Assembly: GCA_003557385.1 (NCBI GenBank) | Contig: PWON01000131.1 | Span: 1 to 39,465 of the forward strand | Direction of reading: 5' to 3' | Origin: Bacteroidales bacterium | GTDB taxonomy: Bacteria > Bacteroidota > Bacteroidia > Bacteroidales > UBA7960 | DNA: 39,465 bases | Part shown: one piece after another, positions 1-10,043 of the stretch | Position numbering within the stretch: position 1 is the first letter of the stretch | Layout of the letters: every line of letters starts with the position of its first letter | Notes under the pieces: generated by a model | The model's database searches: none | What the model was told of the DNA's origin: nothing | What the model saw: only the letters and a program-made list of their open reading frames with translations | Program-made: the position numbers and the translations under genes

Positions 1-221
1 GCCCCGGGGCAACCGAAACCGGATTTTCCGTGGTGCGTTTTGACGGTGACACACAAAGGGCCAAAGAGGTTTATAAGGGATACAAGCCCCTTTCAGGCGC
101 AGATGTGGCAGAAGTGATCTGTTTTGTTGCCAGCCTCCCCCATCATGTAAACGTGAATGACTTGTTGCTGATGCCCACCGCCCAGGCATCTGCCACAATT
201 TTTCATAAAAGTGACTCATGA
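1..221 (+). CDS. SDR-family NAD(P)-dependent oxidoreductase, C-terminal fragment
   Basis: This is the 3' end of a short-chain dehydrogenase; the gene begins before the window. Reading from base 3 the frame is open and starts with PGATET, the PG-x-x-x-T segment that follows the catalytic Tyr-Lys region in classical SDRs and contacts the cofactor. The tail, with the pattern GYKPL-x-x-x-DVAEVICFVASLP, followed by HVNVNDLLLMPTAQ, is characteristic of the YdfG-like (NADP-dependent hydroxy-acid/serine dehydrogenase) branch. The Rossmann fold and YxxxK active site lie outside the window, so the substrate cannot be judged. The next gene is about 125 bp downstream and has its own promoter. Confidence 0.85.
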   Translation, partial: PGATETGFSVVRFDGDTQRAKEVYKGYKPLSGADVAEVICFVASLPHHVNVNDLLLMPTAQASATIFHKSDS

Positions 222-312
222 ATTCATGCCGGCCTTCAAAGTACAGAAAGGCTGCACCAAATTTCACTGAACAGGCGCATCCGCCCCAACATATCAATCG
301 TCCATTAATTTG

Positions 313-320
313 TATCTTTG
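313..320 (+). promoter_or_regulatory. Bacteroidota-type -7 promoter element for the LptF/G gene
   Basis: TATCTTTG matches the TAnnTTTG -7 consensus of the Bacteroidota primary sigma factor. It lies 25 bp before the ATG at 346, so transcription should begin near 326. This makes the longer TTG start at 310 unlikely. No clear -33 TTG element is visible. Confidence 0.55.
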
Positions 321-345
321 TAATGAGAGATACGTTTCACCCTGC

Positions 346-1803
346 ATGGCAATGAAAAAACTGCACAAGCTTGTCATAACCTCCTATATCGGGCCCTTCG
401 TCGCGACCTTTTTCATATCCCTGTTTGTATTGCTGATGCAGTTTTTGTGGAAATATATCGATGACCTGGTTGGCAAGGGACTGGAGTGGTATATTATCGC
501 CGAATTGCTGTTTTATGCTGCAGCCACATTTGTTCCCCTGGCGCTGCCCCTGGCGGTATTGTTATCATCCATCATGACAATGGGAAAAATGGGTGAACAT
601 TATGAACTGGTTGCGTTTAAATCGGCAGGCATATCTATCCGGCGCATCATGTGGCCCATGGTGATGATCTCCCTGATCATCGTATTGGGAGCCTTTTATT
701 TTTCCAACAACGTGTTGCCGGTAGCCAACCTCAAAAGCCTGTCCCTCTTATACGATGTCAGACAACAACGGCCGGCATTCAATATTGCAGAAGGTATCTA
801 TTACCGGGGCATTGACAACTTTGTTATCAGGGTTGACCAAAAAGACAACGGTGGACAAACGTTGCGCGGGATAAAAATATATGACCATTCTGAAAGGGGG
901 GGCAACACCAATTTGACCCTTGCCGAATGGGGGACCATGGCCTTTACTCCCGACAAACGGCACCTTGTGCTTTCATTGCATAACGGGACCAACTACAAAG
1001 AAGCCGGCGACGGGAATCTTCTGCAGCCCGACAGGCCTTTTCAGCGGACACATTTTGAAAAGCAAATACGAAAATTCGACCTGAGCATGTTTGACCTGGA
1101 GCGAACCGACGAAGAGTTGTTTAAAGGCAATTTTCGTATGTTGAACATCAAACAACTGATCTATTTTGAAGACTCCCTGTCGCAGGAATTGAGCAAGAGG
1201 AAAGACAATTACATCAGTGCATACCGGCGCCGGTTCAGCCATTTTCCGGATACAGCCTCCGATGAATTCAAACACGCTGCTGATGAGGATTTTCGCCGTT
1301 TGGATATAGGGCATATCCGTTCTGCACAAATCAATGAGCGCCTGGTGATAAACAGCGCCATGGATATGGTTCGCACCAACAGGGAAAACACCAAAAGGGC
1401 ACACCAGGAGATCAGGGACAGAAAAAGAACCCTGGCCAGGTACCAGATAGAATTTCACCGGAAATTCACCCTGTCTTTTGCCTGTTTGGTCCTGTTCCTG
1501 ATCGGGGCCCCACTGGGTGCGATCATCCGCAAGGGTGGCTTTGGCCTGCCCCTGGTGATTTCCGTATTGTTGTTTGTGGTATTTCATGTCATTTCCATGA
1601 TGGGTGAAAAGTTCGTCAGGGAAGGCGTACTCGAAGCCCACCAGGGCATGTGGATATCGTCCATCATCCTGTTGCCGGTCGGCGTTCTATTAACCCTCAA
1701 AGCCACCACCGACTCCTCCCTCCTCGACACCGACAGCTACCTGGAAAAACTGGAGAAACTATTCATAAACATTCGCAAACCAAAAACCGAAACACCCGAT
1801 TAA
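346..1803 (+). CDS. LptF/LptG-family permease (lipopolysaccharide export)
   Basis: Inner-membrane permease of the LptB2FG ABC exporter, which extracts lipopolysaccharide and passes it to the periplasmic Lpt bridge. The protein has the YjgP/YjgQ layout: a TM segment right after the N-terminal MKKLHKLVITSYIGPF, two further TM helices by about residue 110, a large periplasmic middle part (roughly residues 120-375) and three C-terminal TM helices containing GAPLGAIIRKGG. About 485 residues is longer than the roughly 360 of E. coli LptG and is usual for Bacteroidota, which often have one such gene with an extended periplasmic, partly helical insert. I chose ATG 346 (ATG 352 is also possible) because a TTG start at 310 would precede the predicted transcription start. 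A GT gene follows 4 bp downstream. Confidence 0.9.
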   Translation: MAMKKLHKLVITSYIGPFVATFFISLFVLLMQFLWKYIDDLVGKGLEWYIIAELLFYAAATFVPLALPLAVLLSSIMTMGKMGEHYELVAFKSAGISIRRIMWPMVMISLIIVLGAFYFSNNVLPVANLKSLSLLYDVRQQRPAFNIAEGIYYRGIDNFVIRVDQKDNGGQTLRGIKIYDHSERGGNTNLTLAEWGTMAFTPDKRHLVLSLHNGTNYKEAGDGNLLQPDRPFQRTHFEKQIRKFDLSMFDLERTDEELFKGNFRMLNIKQLIYFEDSLSQELSKRKDNYISAYRRRFSHFPDTASDEFKHAADEDFRRLDIGHIRSAQINERLVINSAMDMVRTNRENTKRAHQEIRDRKRTLARYQIEFHRKFTLSFACLVLFLIGAPLGAIIRKGGFGLPLVISVLLFVVFHVISMMGEKFVREGVLEAHQGMWISSIILLPVGVLLTLKATTDSSLLDTDSYLEKLEKLFINIRKPKTETPD

Positions 1804-1807
1804 ACGT

Positions 1808-3010
1808 ATGCGCATCCTCCAACTCTGTCATAAGCCTCCCTATCCGCCCGACGACGGCGGGTCCATAGCCATGCATCAGATCACACGCGGGCTGCTTGAT
1901 CAGGGAGTCAATGTAAAAGTAATGGCCCTGGCACCCTCCGGAACACACGGAAAGCTGGATAATATTCCATCCGAATATGTCCGGAAAACACAATTTGAAT
2001 CCTTTCCAATTAACACCAGGGTAAAAGCACTCCCTGCTTTTTTCAACCTTTTTACCCGCGAATCGTATAACATATCACGTTTTTATTGCAAGAAATTCTC
2101 GGAACGGCTGGGCGAGGTACTCAAGGAAGAACCCTTTGACATTATCCAACTGGAAGGTCTGTACCTGGCACCCTATATTCCGGTGATCAGACAAAATACC
2201 GGTGCCACGGTGCTGTTTCGCTCCCACAATATTGAGCATTTCATCTGGGAACGGATGGCCAAAGCCACGGCAAACCCTTTTAAAAAACTTTACCTCAAAA
2301 TACTCGCTGCGCGTCTGAAAGCCTTTGAGATGAAAACGGTTCACCGCGTGGATGGATTGCTGGCAATATCACCAGTTGACCTTAGGTTTTTCGAGAAAAA
2401 CGGCTTTAACCAGCCTTCGGTCACCATTCCCGTGGGGATGGACCCGGATATTCCGAAAAAAACGGATGTTGTTAAGGAAAATACTGTTTTTCATATAGGG
2501 AGCATGGATTGGCGCCCAAACCAGGAAGGCTTGAAGTGGTTCCTGGAAACCGTTTGGCCCCTGGTGACAAACGATAACCGCAGCTTGCATTTTATACTGG
2601 CAGGCAAAAATATTCCGGACATGTTTTATCAATACCAGGGAGAACATGTGACAATCGCAGGAATGGTCTCCGATGCCCTTGCATTTATGCAATCAAATCA
2701 ATTGATGGTGGTTCCTTTGAGATCGGGGGGAGGAATGCGTGTCAAGATCATTGAAGGCATGGCTGCCGGGAAAGCGATCGTTTCAACCAGCATAGGAGCC
2801 GAAGGCATTGATTGTACGCATGGCGAAAACATCTTATTGGCCGACACGCCACAGGAAATGGCCGATGCCATATTATTCTGCTTTTCAAACCAGGAAGCCA
2901 TGAAAGAGATCGGGGACAAAGCCCGCAGTTTCGCCAATGAAAGACACGCCATGAAACCAATTATTGATAAACTATTGGGCTTCTACCGAAGGTTTTATGC
3001 CACCGAATAA
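1808..3010 (+). CDS. Glycosyltransferase family 4-like protein
   Basis: GT-B fold glycosyltransferase of about 400 residues. The N-terminal domain begins MRILQLCHKPPYPPDDGG, the glycine-rich acceptor-side loop common in GT4 enzymes. The C-terminal donor-binding domain carries VPLRSGGGMRVKIIEGMAAG and the following IVSTSIGAEGI, which is the nucleotide-sugar E-x7-E region. It starts 4 bp after the LptF/G stop, so the two are very likely co-transcribed; this suggests a job in envelope polysaccharide or LPS synthesis. The donor and acceptor cannot be read from the sequence. It is related to the 'stp' sugar transferases found with exosortase systems, but I see no exosortase here. Confidence 0.88.
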   Translation: MRILQLCHKPPYPPDDGGSIAMHQITRGLLDQGVNVKVMALAPSGTHGKLDNIPSEYVRKTQFESFPINTRVKALPAFFNLFTRESYNISRFYCKKFSERLGEVLKEEPFDIIQLEGLYLAPYIPVIRQNTGATVLFRSHNIEHFIWERMAKATANPFKKLYLKILAARLKAFEMKTVHRVDGLLAISPVDLRFFEKNGFNQPSVTIPVGMDPDIPKKTDVVKENTVFHIGSMDWRPNQEGLKWFLETVWPLVTNDNRSLHFILAGKNIPDMFYQYQGEHVTIAGMVSDALAFMQSNQLMVVPLRSGGGMRVKIIEGMAAGKAIVSTSIGAEGIDCTHGENILLADTPQEMADAILFCFSNQEAMKEIGDKARSFANERHAMKPIIDKLLGFYRRFYATE

Positions 3011-3020
3011 ATATAATTAA

Positions 3021-3028
3021 TACCTTTG
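3021..3028 (+). promoter_or_regulatory. -7 promoter element before the second glycosyltransferase
   Basis: TACCTTTG matches TAnnTTTG and lies 10 bp past the stop of the first glycosyltransferase and 63 bp before the probable TTG start at 3092. It probably gives this gene and ribBA an internal promoter in addition to read-through from the LptF/G promoter. Confidence 0.5.
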
Positions 3029-3091
3029 CCCGTTAATGACGGCGTCTGTTGAACTTCCCGGCATTGCTTGCCGGCTTCAAATCTCCAGGGT

Positions 3092-4267
3092 TTGAGAAAA
3101 ACAATTTTCATTATCCTTTCGCGGATACCATACCCCCTTGAAAAGGGCGATAAACTCCGCGCATTTTATCAGATTCGTGAGCTTTCGAAGCATCACAATC
3201 TGATTATTTGCGCACTCAGTGACACCCCCCCACATCAGGATGCCGGCAACATTCTGAAAGCCTATTCAAGGTCCCTGTATTTTTTCCGGCTCCACAGGGC
3301 GGGCATTTTCCTGCGGTTGATTCAAGCAGTATTTTCTCAGAAACCCTTCCAGGTGGCTTATTTTTACAACAAACGTATTCATCGCAAAATTACTGAACTA
3401 ATTCATTGCCATCAACCCGACCACATTTATTGTCAGCTTATACGCACAGCCGAATATGTCCGGAACAACGGGACGGATAAAACCATCGATTACCAGGATG
3501 TTTTTTCTGCAGGGCTTAAACGCAGGGCAGACATTGCCCCCTGGTATATGAGGCCCTTGCTTGGCCTTGAATATAAGCGGGTGAGGCGCTATGAAAAAAC
3601 CATATTTGACCTTTTTGACAAAAAAACCATCATCTCTGCACCGGACAGGGAGTTGATCGCCCATGACAAACGTAAAGAGATCATGGTGGTGCCCAACGGC
3701 GTGGATACCGGTTACTTCAAGCCCATTTCGATGGATAAGCCGTATGATATTGTGTTTACCGGCAACATGGCTTACCCCCCCAACATCAATGGGGCAAACT
3801 ACCTTGTCAGAGAAATTATGCCTCATGTATGGAAAGAGGTGCCCGGTGCCAGGGTAGCCATTGTAGGGGCCACCCCCTCGTCTGCAGTCAGATCACTTGC
3901 CTCCGAAAAAGTTGTTGTTACCGGGTGGGTCGAAGATATCCGGGAATATTATGCCGGATCGCGCATTTTTGTAGCCCCCATGCAAATTGGCACCGGTCTG
4001 CAAAACAAGGTGTTGGAAGCCATGGCCATGGGACTTCCATGCGTCACGTCCCCTTTGGCCAACGAGGCCCTGAAAGCCTCTGCAGGAAAAGAAGTTTTGA
4101 TTGGAATAAATCCCGGGGATTATGCGCAACATATATTATCTTTGCTGCGGGATATTGCTTTATACAAAACCATCAGCGAATACGGTTATCAATTTGTCTT
4201 AAGGAACTTTAACTGGGAAAATACCTCTAAAATACTGGAAGCCGTTATCATAGGCAAAGATTCCTGA
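3092..4267 (+). CDS. Glycosyltransferase family 4-like protein (PEP-CTERM 'stp1'-like)
   Basis: Second GT-B glycosyltransferase, about 391 residues. The N-terminus reads RIPYPLEKGDKLRAFYQI, the signature of the sugar-transferase group often annotated as TIGR03087 ('PEP-CTERM/EpsH1 system associated'). The donor domain contains VPNGVD at the start of the second half and APMQIGTGLQNKVLEAMAMG with the E-x7-E residues. It shares its overall architecture with the upstream GT but is clearly divergent from it. No ATG is available: TTG 3092 places the first beta strand four residues from the start; TTG 3068 would add eight residues. It ends 9 bp before ribBA. No exosortase or PEP-CTERM gene is present, so the family name should not be taken as function. 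Confidence 0.87.
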   Translation: MRKTIFIILSRIPYPLEKGDKLRAFYQIRELSKHHNLIICALSDTPPHQDAGNILKAYSRSLYFFRLHRAGIFLRLIQAVFSQKPFQVAYFYNKRIHRKITELIHCHQPDHIYCQLIRTAEYVRNNGTDKTIDYQDVFSAGLKRRADIAPWYMRPLLGLEYKRVRRYEKTIFDLFDKKTIISAPDRELIAHDKRKEIMVVPNGVDTGYFKPISMDKPYDIVFTGNMAYPPNINGANYLVREIMPHVWKEVPGARVAIVGATPSSAVRSLASEKVVVTGWVEDIREYYAGSRIFVAPMQIGTGLQNKVLEAMAMGLPCVTSPLANEALKASAGKEVLIGINPGDYAQHILSLLRDIALYKTISEYGYQFVLRNFNWENTSKILEAVIIGKDS

Positions 4268-4276
4268 TCTGTAACG

Positions 4277-5479
4277 ATGCGAACAAAGTTTCATAAAATA
4301 GAAGAAGCCATTGCCGAAATCGGCAAGGGGAGAGTGGTGATCGTAGTAGACGACGAAGACCGCGAAAACGAGGGCGATTTTATTGCAGCCGGTGAAAGCA
4401 TCACCCCGGACATTATCAATTTTATGGCCACCCATGGTCGCGGGCTGATCTGTGCACCCATTACCAGGCAGCGATGCGAACAACTTGATTTGGACCTGAT
4501 GGTGCCGAAGAACACAGCCATGCACGAAACCCCTTTTACCGTATCTGTTGACCTCAAAGGCAAAGGTTGCACCACAGGAATCTCTGCCGCCGATCGTGCC
4601 AAAACGGTAAAAGCCCTCGCTGACCCGAACACCAAGCCATCAGACCTGGCCCGTCCGGGTCATATTTTCCCCCTCCGGGCAAGGGAAGGCGGTGTTTTGC
4701 AAAGGGCCGGGCATACCGAGGCATCCATTGACCTTGCCAGGCTGGCGGGGCTTCAGCCATCCGGTGCATTGGTTGAGATCATGAATGAAGACGGATCCAT
4801 GGCCAGGCTTCCCGAACTTTTTAAGATTGCCGAACGTTTCAACCTGAAGATCATTTCCATTGAAGACCTGATTGCCTACCGCATAAAAAACGAGAGTTTG
4901 ATCACCAAAGAGATCACGGTAGACCTGCCTACCCAATGGGGACACTTTAAGCTTGTTGCTTACAAGCAAACCACAAATGAAAAGCTCCACATGGCACTTA
5001 TAAAAGGCAGCTGGTCGCCTGATGATGAGATCCTTGTCAGGGTGCACTCATCGTGTATTACAGGCGATATTTTTGGCTCATGCAAGTGCGATTGTGGTGG
5101 CCAGTTACATTTGGCCATGCAAATGGTCGAGGAAGAAGGCAGGGGCGTGGTATTATACATGAACCAGGAAGGACGTGGCATCGGACTAATGAATAAACTA
5201 AAAGCGTACCACCTGCAGGAGAAAGGCCTGGACACTGTGGAGGCAAACATAGAACTTGGGTTCAAAGCCGATGAAAGGGACTACGGGATCGGCGCACAGA
5301 TCCTTCGCGACCTGGGTGCCAACAAGATCAAGCTTATTTCGAACAATCCCGGGAAAAAGACCGGATTAACCGGTTATGGCATCGAAATAACCCGCAACGT
5401 CCCCATTATTGTGCCCACATCAGAACACTGCAAGGTATATCTTGAAACCAAAAAGAAAAAACTGGGGCACCTGTTTTAG
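4277..5479 (+). CDS. ribBA: Bifunctional 3,4-dihydroxy-2-butanone-4-phosphate synthase / GTP cyclohydrolase II (RibBA)
   Basis: Catalyses both entry steps of riboflavin synthesis: ribulose 5-phosphate to dihydroxybutanone phosphate (N-terminal RibB domain, about residues 1-200) and GTP to the diaminopyrimidine (C-terminal RibA domain, about 205-400). RibB motifs seen are [20 protein letters not shown] and [14 protein letters not shown] followed by GHTEA. RibA shows the zinc ligands C260, C271 and C273 within [14 protein letters not shown] (C269 is an additional cysteine) and the catalytic QEGRGIGL. At 400 residues it is full length. No FMN riboswitch sits directly before it; the gene follows a glycosyltransferase by 9 bp. 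Its stop overlaps the stop of the opposing tamB. Confidence 0.96.
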   Translation: MRTKFHKIEEAIAEIGKGRVVIVVDDEDRENEGDFIAAGESITPDIINFMATHGRGLICAPITRQRCEQLDLDLMVPKNTAMHETPFTVSVDLKGKGCTTGISAADRAKTVKALADPNTKPSDLARPGHIFPLRAREGGVLQRAGHTEASIDLARLAGLQPSGALVEIMNEDGSMARLPELFKIAERFNLKIISIEDLIAYRIKNESLITKEITVDLPTQWGHFKLVAYKQTTNEKLHMALIKGSWSPDDEILVRVHSSCITGDIFGSCKCDCGGQLHLAMQMVEEEGRGVVLYMNQEGRGIGLMNKLKAYHLQEKGLDTVEANIELGFKADERDYGIGAQILRDLGANKIKLISNNPGKKTGLTGYGIEITRNVPIIVPTSEHCKVYLETKKKKLGHLF

Positions 5480-8400
5480 TCCTGCTGTTGTGCATCGCCG
5501 GAGCCATTGCCCCGCACCTGCCGGCGAAACAATTCATCCAGCCGGTCAAACTCCTTTCTGTAGAACACCCCTATTCCTTGTGTATACGGCGCATCGAAGT
5601 TGATGATGTCAAAAGTGTTGGACCTGTTAAAGGCCTTCACGCGCAGTTTCCCTTCGGGGGTAATCAACACCTCGACATTTACATCGCCGATAATCTGGTT
5701 TGTTCCTTGTATACTCTGTCCCGTGGCGGTTTGATTCCCTGCCACACCGAAGTTGCCGTCAATGATCACCCGGTTGTCAAACAATTGTGTCGACAAGGCA
5801 AGTTCCACTTCCTGGCTGCTGATTTCATCCCCCGGCCGGTAATTGATGCCAATGTCAAAATCCGAACTGATCTGTGAGAGCCAATTGCTCATCTGGTTCG
5901 ATAACAACTCCGAGGAAGTGGTTCCCACACCATACCCCAGTGCGGTGTTATACTGGTCAGTGGTAGTGGGCATAAACCGGTTGAGCACAAGCAGGGAAAA
6001 CACCTGCCGGTTCATCTCCTGATCGGTGGTTATCACCCGTTCGATCATTTCCCGGATGTATTCATCACCCCCGGGTACAACAATCTCAAAGGAAATATTC
6101 GGGTTGAACAGTTTGTCTTCAAGAACCAGTATCGTTTCAACCGGAATGCGACGGTGGTAAACCTCCGAAACCTCCGGGTCTATTCCCTCGCCAACAAAAA
6201 GATCATATAATGAAGTGCGCAAACGATAAGCTGCACGCAGGTCCACATCGGCATCATTCAAGTCGCCCGTCCACCGGATGGTGCCACCCTGCTCAATACG
6301 GAAACGCTTGTTGATGATATTCTGCAAATTGAAAAAATATTCACCATCAACAATCACATAATCACCATAAATATTAAATGCGCCTTCCGGCGAAACCTCG
6401 AGCCTCAGGTTGCCTTCGCCCCTGCCCCTGATGATGTCTCCAAACTGTGTGTCGAACATTAATTGAAGCTCCGCATCGGGGGTGACCTCCAGGTCAAAAT
6501 TCAGGGTGATCAGGCCGGGAAGCTCTGGTGGGACAAATGCCTGCCCGTTGTCCGCATCATCTCGCGACACAAAGGAGATGAAATGACTTTCGCGTAGCTC
6601 GCCCGTATAGTTTAAGGGGAGTATAACACGCGTCCCGCGGTTGGTGCGGGCGGAAATATCCATCACGACATCATTGACCGGACCGTGTAAATGGGCCATA
6701 CCCGTGACAAAGCCTGTCCCATAATACATAGAGTTATGAGCTGCAGTGGTATTAAAAACGATGCTTTCGTTGGGTCTGATGCGAATATCCAATTCAAAAT
6801 CTTTAAAAACATCATGGAAAACAGCTCCGGAAAAATCAGCCGTATTCCCCAGGCTGTCTCTAAGCAGCACTCCATCAAACAACAAGGCATTGTGAACAAA
6901 CTCCACCGGATGATCGAAGTCAAATCCTACATTAAGATACGGAATGAATACATGTCCATCAGCCACCATCGCATGGCCGGAAAGTTCAGGTCTGTTCAGG
7001 GGACCCTCAAGACGCAGATTACCGGATGCCAGTCCGTTGAACTCAGTGGCAAAGCTAGCCAGGTAGGGTGCCCAGACAGACATTTTCTTTTGTTCAATGT
7101 CAAGGTCAAGATCAAAGTGCTGTCCGTGATCGCCTGCAAAAATATTACCCGAAACTACCACCGGACGAATGACCTCACCCTGGCTCCGGTCAGTAATTTC
7201 ACCATCTACAATGAAGGCTTGCTTTTCAACATCCCAAACGCTTTGAAGCGTAAAGTCCCCGAGATGTATCCGGTTAAAGGAAAAATCTTCGATGTGTATT
7301 TCTGTTCCAATGCTGGGTGGTTGATAAAGACCCGTGAATGAAACATAACCATCCATCATCCCGCCAAATATAAAATTTTTCTCTCCAAGCAAAATGCTGG
7401 AATAGGCAAAATCAAAATTTGAAAAAGACAGCACCATCCTGTCGCCGGGATCAGCGCTTAATGTCCCCTCGGCCATGACAAACTGATCTTCGTGGAAAGC
7501 CTTCAGGCCAACAATTTCAAGACGGTCTTTATCGGCAATGATCTTGTTATCCACATTGATTCTCCAAAGATCACCGTTAACCTGGATATGGGCGGCAGTA
7601 AATTCAAAGTCGAAATGGTTCCTTTCATAAAACCTGCCCTGTCCTTTTATTTCCCCTCCATTGTCAAGGTCCTGGCCGTTGCCTTCCCAATGCATAAACA
7701 ATTCCAGCATATCATCGCCCAACAAAGTACTCAAGTGGAAAGAATCCACATACAAGCTGTCAGAAAACATAAACCGGTCGCTCTCCAACAAAAGTTCATA
7801 GTGCCGGCCGGTAGATTGACCCGACATATCCAGGCCCACAAATTGCCGACCCATCAGAGAAAACAGATCGGAATGCCCGTTCATTTTGAGTTGGCTAAGT
7901 GATCCGTTAAAAGAGCCATTCAGCCATGTACCGTCAGCTATTTCAACGGAAGGAAAGAACAGCCCGGTGAGCTCACGCGTATCTTTCAGCCTGATATCAA
8001 AACGCAGGTCCTGGTTTTGATCGTTGTTCGCAACATGCTTTTCCTGTCTTGCATCGAGTGCAGGAAGAAACACATAGCCAAATTCCTGCACATCACTGAT
8101 CAGCCTGTCAAAATGAATCAAGCCATGCACGTCTGCATCGACAAAATCGGAGCGGATCCTCAGGTGCTGATTGTTTTTGGACCATACGGTATTGTTCACG
8201 ATAATTTCGCCTGTTGTATATGTTTTTATATCATTTTCCAGGCCCGGATGCCCTTCGGGGGGGATTTCCGAGTATACAATATCGCGCAAGGCCAGTTCAC
8301 CTTCCATTTCATCCAAAGACCGGATTTTCGCATTGAGCTTTACATTGGCCGATAACACAGAATCAAACAACGTATCCCGCTTAAATACGTTGATGCGGCT

Positions 8401-9954
8401 CAGGTTTGCCTTGTCAATACGGGCTTCAAAATCAAACACAGGCATATCCTGTTCAAAATCCAGCGTGCCATGAAAGTCCAGGTAGATGTCCGGGTCATCC
8501 AACAAAAAATAACCACTGAATTTTCGATGCAGGACATCACCCGCCAGATCAAGATTATAATATGTATTCTCAAGTATTTCAACAGATTCGACATCCCCGG
8601 CAAGATGAACATCCAGCATATCCGTCGTAAATCCGGTACCCTCAACACGGGTCTGCATGCTGACTTTCCCAAGCAGCTTGCTTCTGCCGAACAAACGCCC
8701 AAGATCAAACTGATCTGCGGTGAGGTTTCCGCTGTAATGGTAGGGGGCATCCGCTGAATCCCTGAACATGGTGACATCGGAATACAAACGCCCTATACCG
8801 GTTTGCACAGAACCTTCCGCCAAAAAATTATTCACTGTGCCGATCAGTTCTCCGGCAAAGGATATATTGCCCAGGTTGTCAAAATAATCCGGAATGTCGG
8901 GTATTTGCCGGTCGAACGCCTCAGAAAACCTTATTTCCCTCAGCGATGCGGCATGACTGTACAGTTCTTCTACCTTGAAGTACAAATGTGTATCCGGCCA
9001 TTGCATCAGGCCCGACAAGTTGAAACTGCCGTGAAAATGGGTATTTTCTCCGTGCGTCAGCTTAACCTGTTTTGCCGTTAAAACATCCCGTGTTCCCTCA
9101 AACAGCCCTTCAATATGCAGGGTATCATCAAGCCCGTACACACTTGGGATAAAATGACCGAGGTCGGCCAAATCAAGTGGCAAGGCACGGATATTTAACT
9201 GATACTCTAAGCCATCGATCAATGTTTCGACCGACTCCAGGGAAGGATAATTCACGGCGAGGTCAACACGGAGGTCTGAATTAGGGGAACGAAAAATAAA
9301 CCGGTCAATGGTGCTCTGATGTGGGCCAATTGTAAAATCGCCCGATATATAATGTACAATAAATCCTGACGACTCCTCATAAAACAGGTAGTCCAGGTTA
9401 AAGTACAGAACATGATCATGCAACAGGATATCATGGACGGCCAAATGAAGGTCACGGATATAGAAGTTGCCGGGATCAAACCCATGATCGCGTTGTTCGA
9501 TATTGTGATCGCGAAAGCGGAACTCCGCACCGCTAATTTTCAAACCGATGCACTTAACATCCCACCGGCCTATCGGTGCGCCGGATGATTCCAGATTTGA
9601 AAAATATTCCACCAGGAATCCGAAATTATATTCCTGTTCGTTTTCTCGCCTGTATATATTCAGGGAGGAATGATCAAAATGCACCTCGTCAATACCCAGA
9701 AGACGTTGCCCAATCGATATCCTGCCCAGTTTCAAACCCATCCGCTCAACAGAAAGCAATTGTTCTCCCTGCTGATCATTGACCACCACATCAGTCAATA
9801 CAACGCTGCGAAATAAACGGAAATCAACACCGCCTACCACGATGTCTGTCTGAAGCTCACTGGAAAGATGGCTGGTGAGATAGCCTGCCAGGTAATGCTG
9901 TACCCTGTTGTGATGCAGTATGGCATACATCAACAGCGGAAGCAGAACAAGCAC
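5476..9954 (-). CDS. tamB: Translocation and assembly module protein TamB (DUF490), AsmA-like bridge protein
   Basis: A 1492-residue inner-membrane-anchored protein of the TamB/AsmA-like family. These proteins form a hydrophobic beta-groove across the periplasm and are implicated in outer-membrane protein assembly and phospholipid transport. The N-terminus is a single TM anchor; the rest is rich in beta strands. The C-terminal about 400 residues carry the conserved DUF490 domain (for example [28 protein letters not shown] and [12 protein letters not shown]). TamA, its usual outer-membrane partner, is not in the window. The start is uncertain: GTG 9954 cuts the anchor short, whereas the open frame continues upstream to about 10041 and encodes a basic KKRRK stretch before the TM but contains no ATG, GTG or TTG there. 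See findings. Confidence 0.92.
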   Translation of the reverse strand: MLVLLPLLMYAILHHNRVQHYLAGYLTSHLSSELQTDIVVGGVDFRLFRSVVLTDVVVNDQQGEQLLSVERMGLKLGRISIGQRLLGIDEVHFDHSSLNIYRRENEQEYNFGFLVEYFSNLESSGAPIGRWDVKCIGLKISGAEFRFRDHNIEQRDHGFDPGNFYIRDLHLAVHDILLHDHVLYFNLDYLFYEESSGFIVHYISGDFTIGPHQSTIDRFIFRSPNSDLRVDLAVNYPSLESVETLIDGLEYQLNIRALPLDLADLGHFIPSVYGLDDTLHIEGLFEGTRDVLTAKQVKLTHGENTHFHGSFNLSGLMQWPDTHLYFKVEELYSHAASLREIRFSEAFDRQIPDIPDYFDNLGNISFAGELIGTVNNFLAEGSVQTGIGRLYSDVTMFRDSADAPYHYSGNLTADQFDLGRLFGRSKLLGKVSMQTRVEGTGFTTDMLDVHLAGDVESVEILENTYYNLDLAGDVLHRKFSGYFLLDDPDIYLDFHGTLDFEQDMPVFDFEARIDKANLSRINVFKRDTLFDSVLSANVKLNAKIRSLDEMEGELALRDIVYSEIPPEGHPGLENDIKTYTTGEIIVNNTVWSKNNQHLRIRSDFVDADVHGLIHFDRLISDVQEFGYVFLPALDARQEKHVANNDQNQDLRFDIRLKDTRELTGLFFPSVEIADGTWLNGSFNGSLSQLKMNGHSDLFSLMGRQFVGLDMSGQSTGRHYELLLESDRFMFSDSLYVDSFHLSTLLGDDMLELFMHWEGNGQDLDNGGEIKGQGRFYERNHFDFEFTAAHIQVNGDLWRINVDNKIIADKDRLEIVGLKAFHEDQFVMAEGTLSADPGDRMVLSFSNFDFAYSSILLGEKNFIFGGMMDGYVSFTGLYQPPSIGTEIHIEDFSFNRIHLGDFTLQSVWDVEKQAFIVDGEITDRSQGEVIRPVVVSGNIFAGDHGQHFDLDLDIEQKKMSVWAPYLASFATEFNGLASGNLRLEGPLNRPELSGHAMVADGHVFIPYLNVGFDFDHPVEFVHNALLFDGVLLRDSLGNTADFSGAVFHDVFKDFELDIRIRPNESIVFNTTAAHNSMYYGTGFVTGMAHLHGPVNDVVMDISARTNRGTRVILPLNYTGELRESHFISFVSRDDADNGQAFVPPELPGLITLNFDLEVTPDAELQLMFDTQFGDIIRGRGEGNLRLEVSPEGAFNIYGDYVIVDGEYFFNLQNIINKRFRIEQGGTIRWTGDLNDADVDLRAAYRLRTSLYDLFVGEGIDPEVSEVYHRRIPVETILVLEDKLFNPNISFEIVVPGGDEYIREMIERVITTDQEMNRQVFSLLVLNRFMPTTTDQYNTALGYGVGTTSSELLSNQMSNWLSQISSDFDIGINYRPGDEISSQEVELALSTQLFDNRVIIDGNFGVAGNQTATGQSIQGTNQIIGDVNVEVLITPEGKLRVKAFNRSNTFDIINFDAPYTQGIGVFYRKEFDRLDELFRRQVRGNGSGDAQQQD

Positions 9955-9992
9955 TGCCAGTATTGTAATCAGTATTTTTCTCCTTTTTTTAA

Positions 9993-10000
9993 TACCTTTG
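9993..10000 (+). promoter_or_regulatory. -7 promoter element for tsaD
   Basis: TACCTTTG matches TAnnTTTG and lies 43 bp before the tsaD ATG. It overlaps the upstream extension of the divergent tamB reading frame. Confidence 0.55.
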
Positions 10001-10043
10001 TCCTCCGGAACTTTAAAAAGTCCTGTTTGCGTATTTACCTGTC

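Noticed and set aside
973-1641. 222-codon open frame on the minus strand inside the LptF/G gene
   Set aside because: It lies wholly antisense to a well-supported gene, has no recognisable domain, and its composition follows the sense gene.
3092-4267. Evidence for an exosortase/PEP-CTERM system from the glycosyltransferase family name
   Set aside because: No exosortase, PEP-CTERM protein or polysaccharide export gene occurs in the window; similarity is at family level only.
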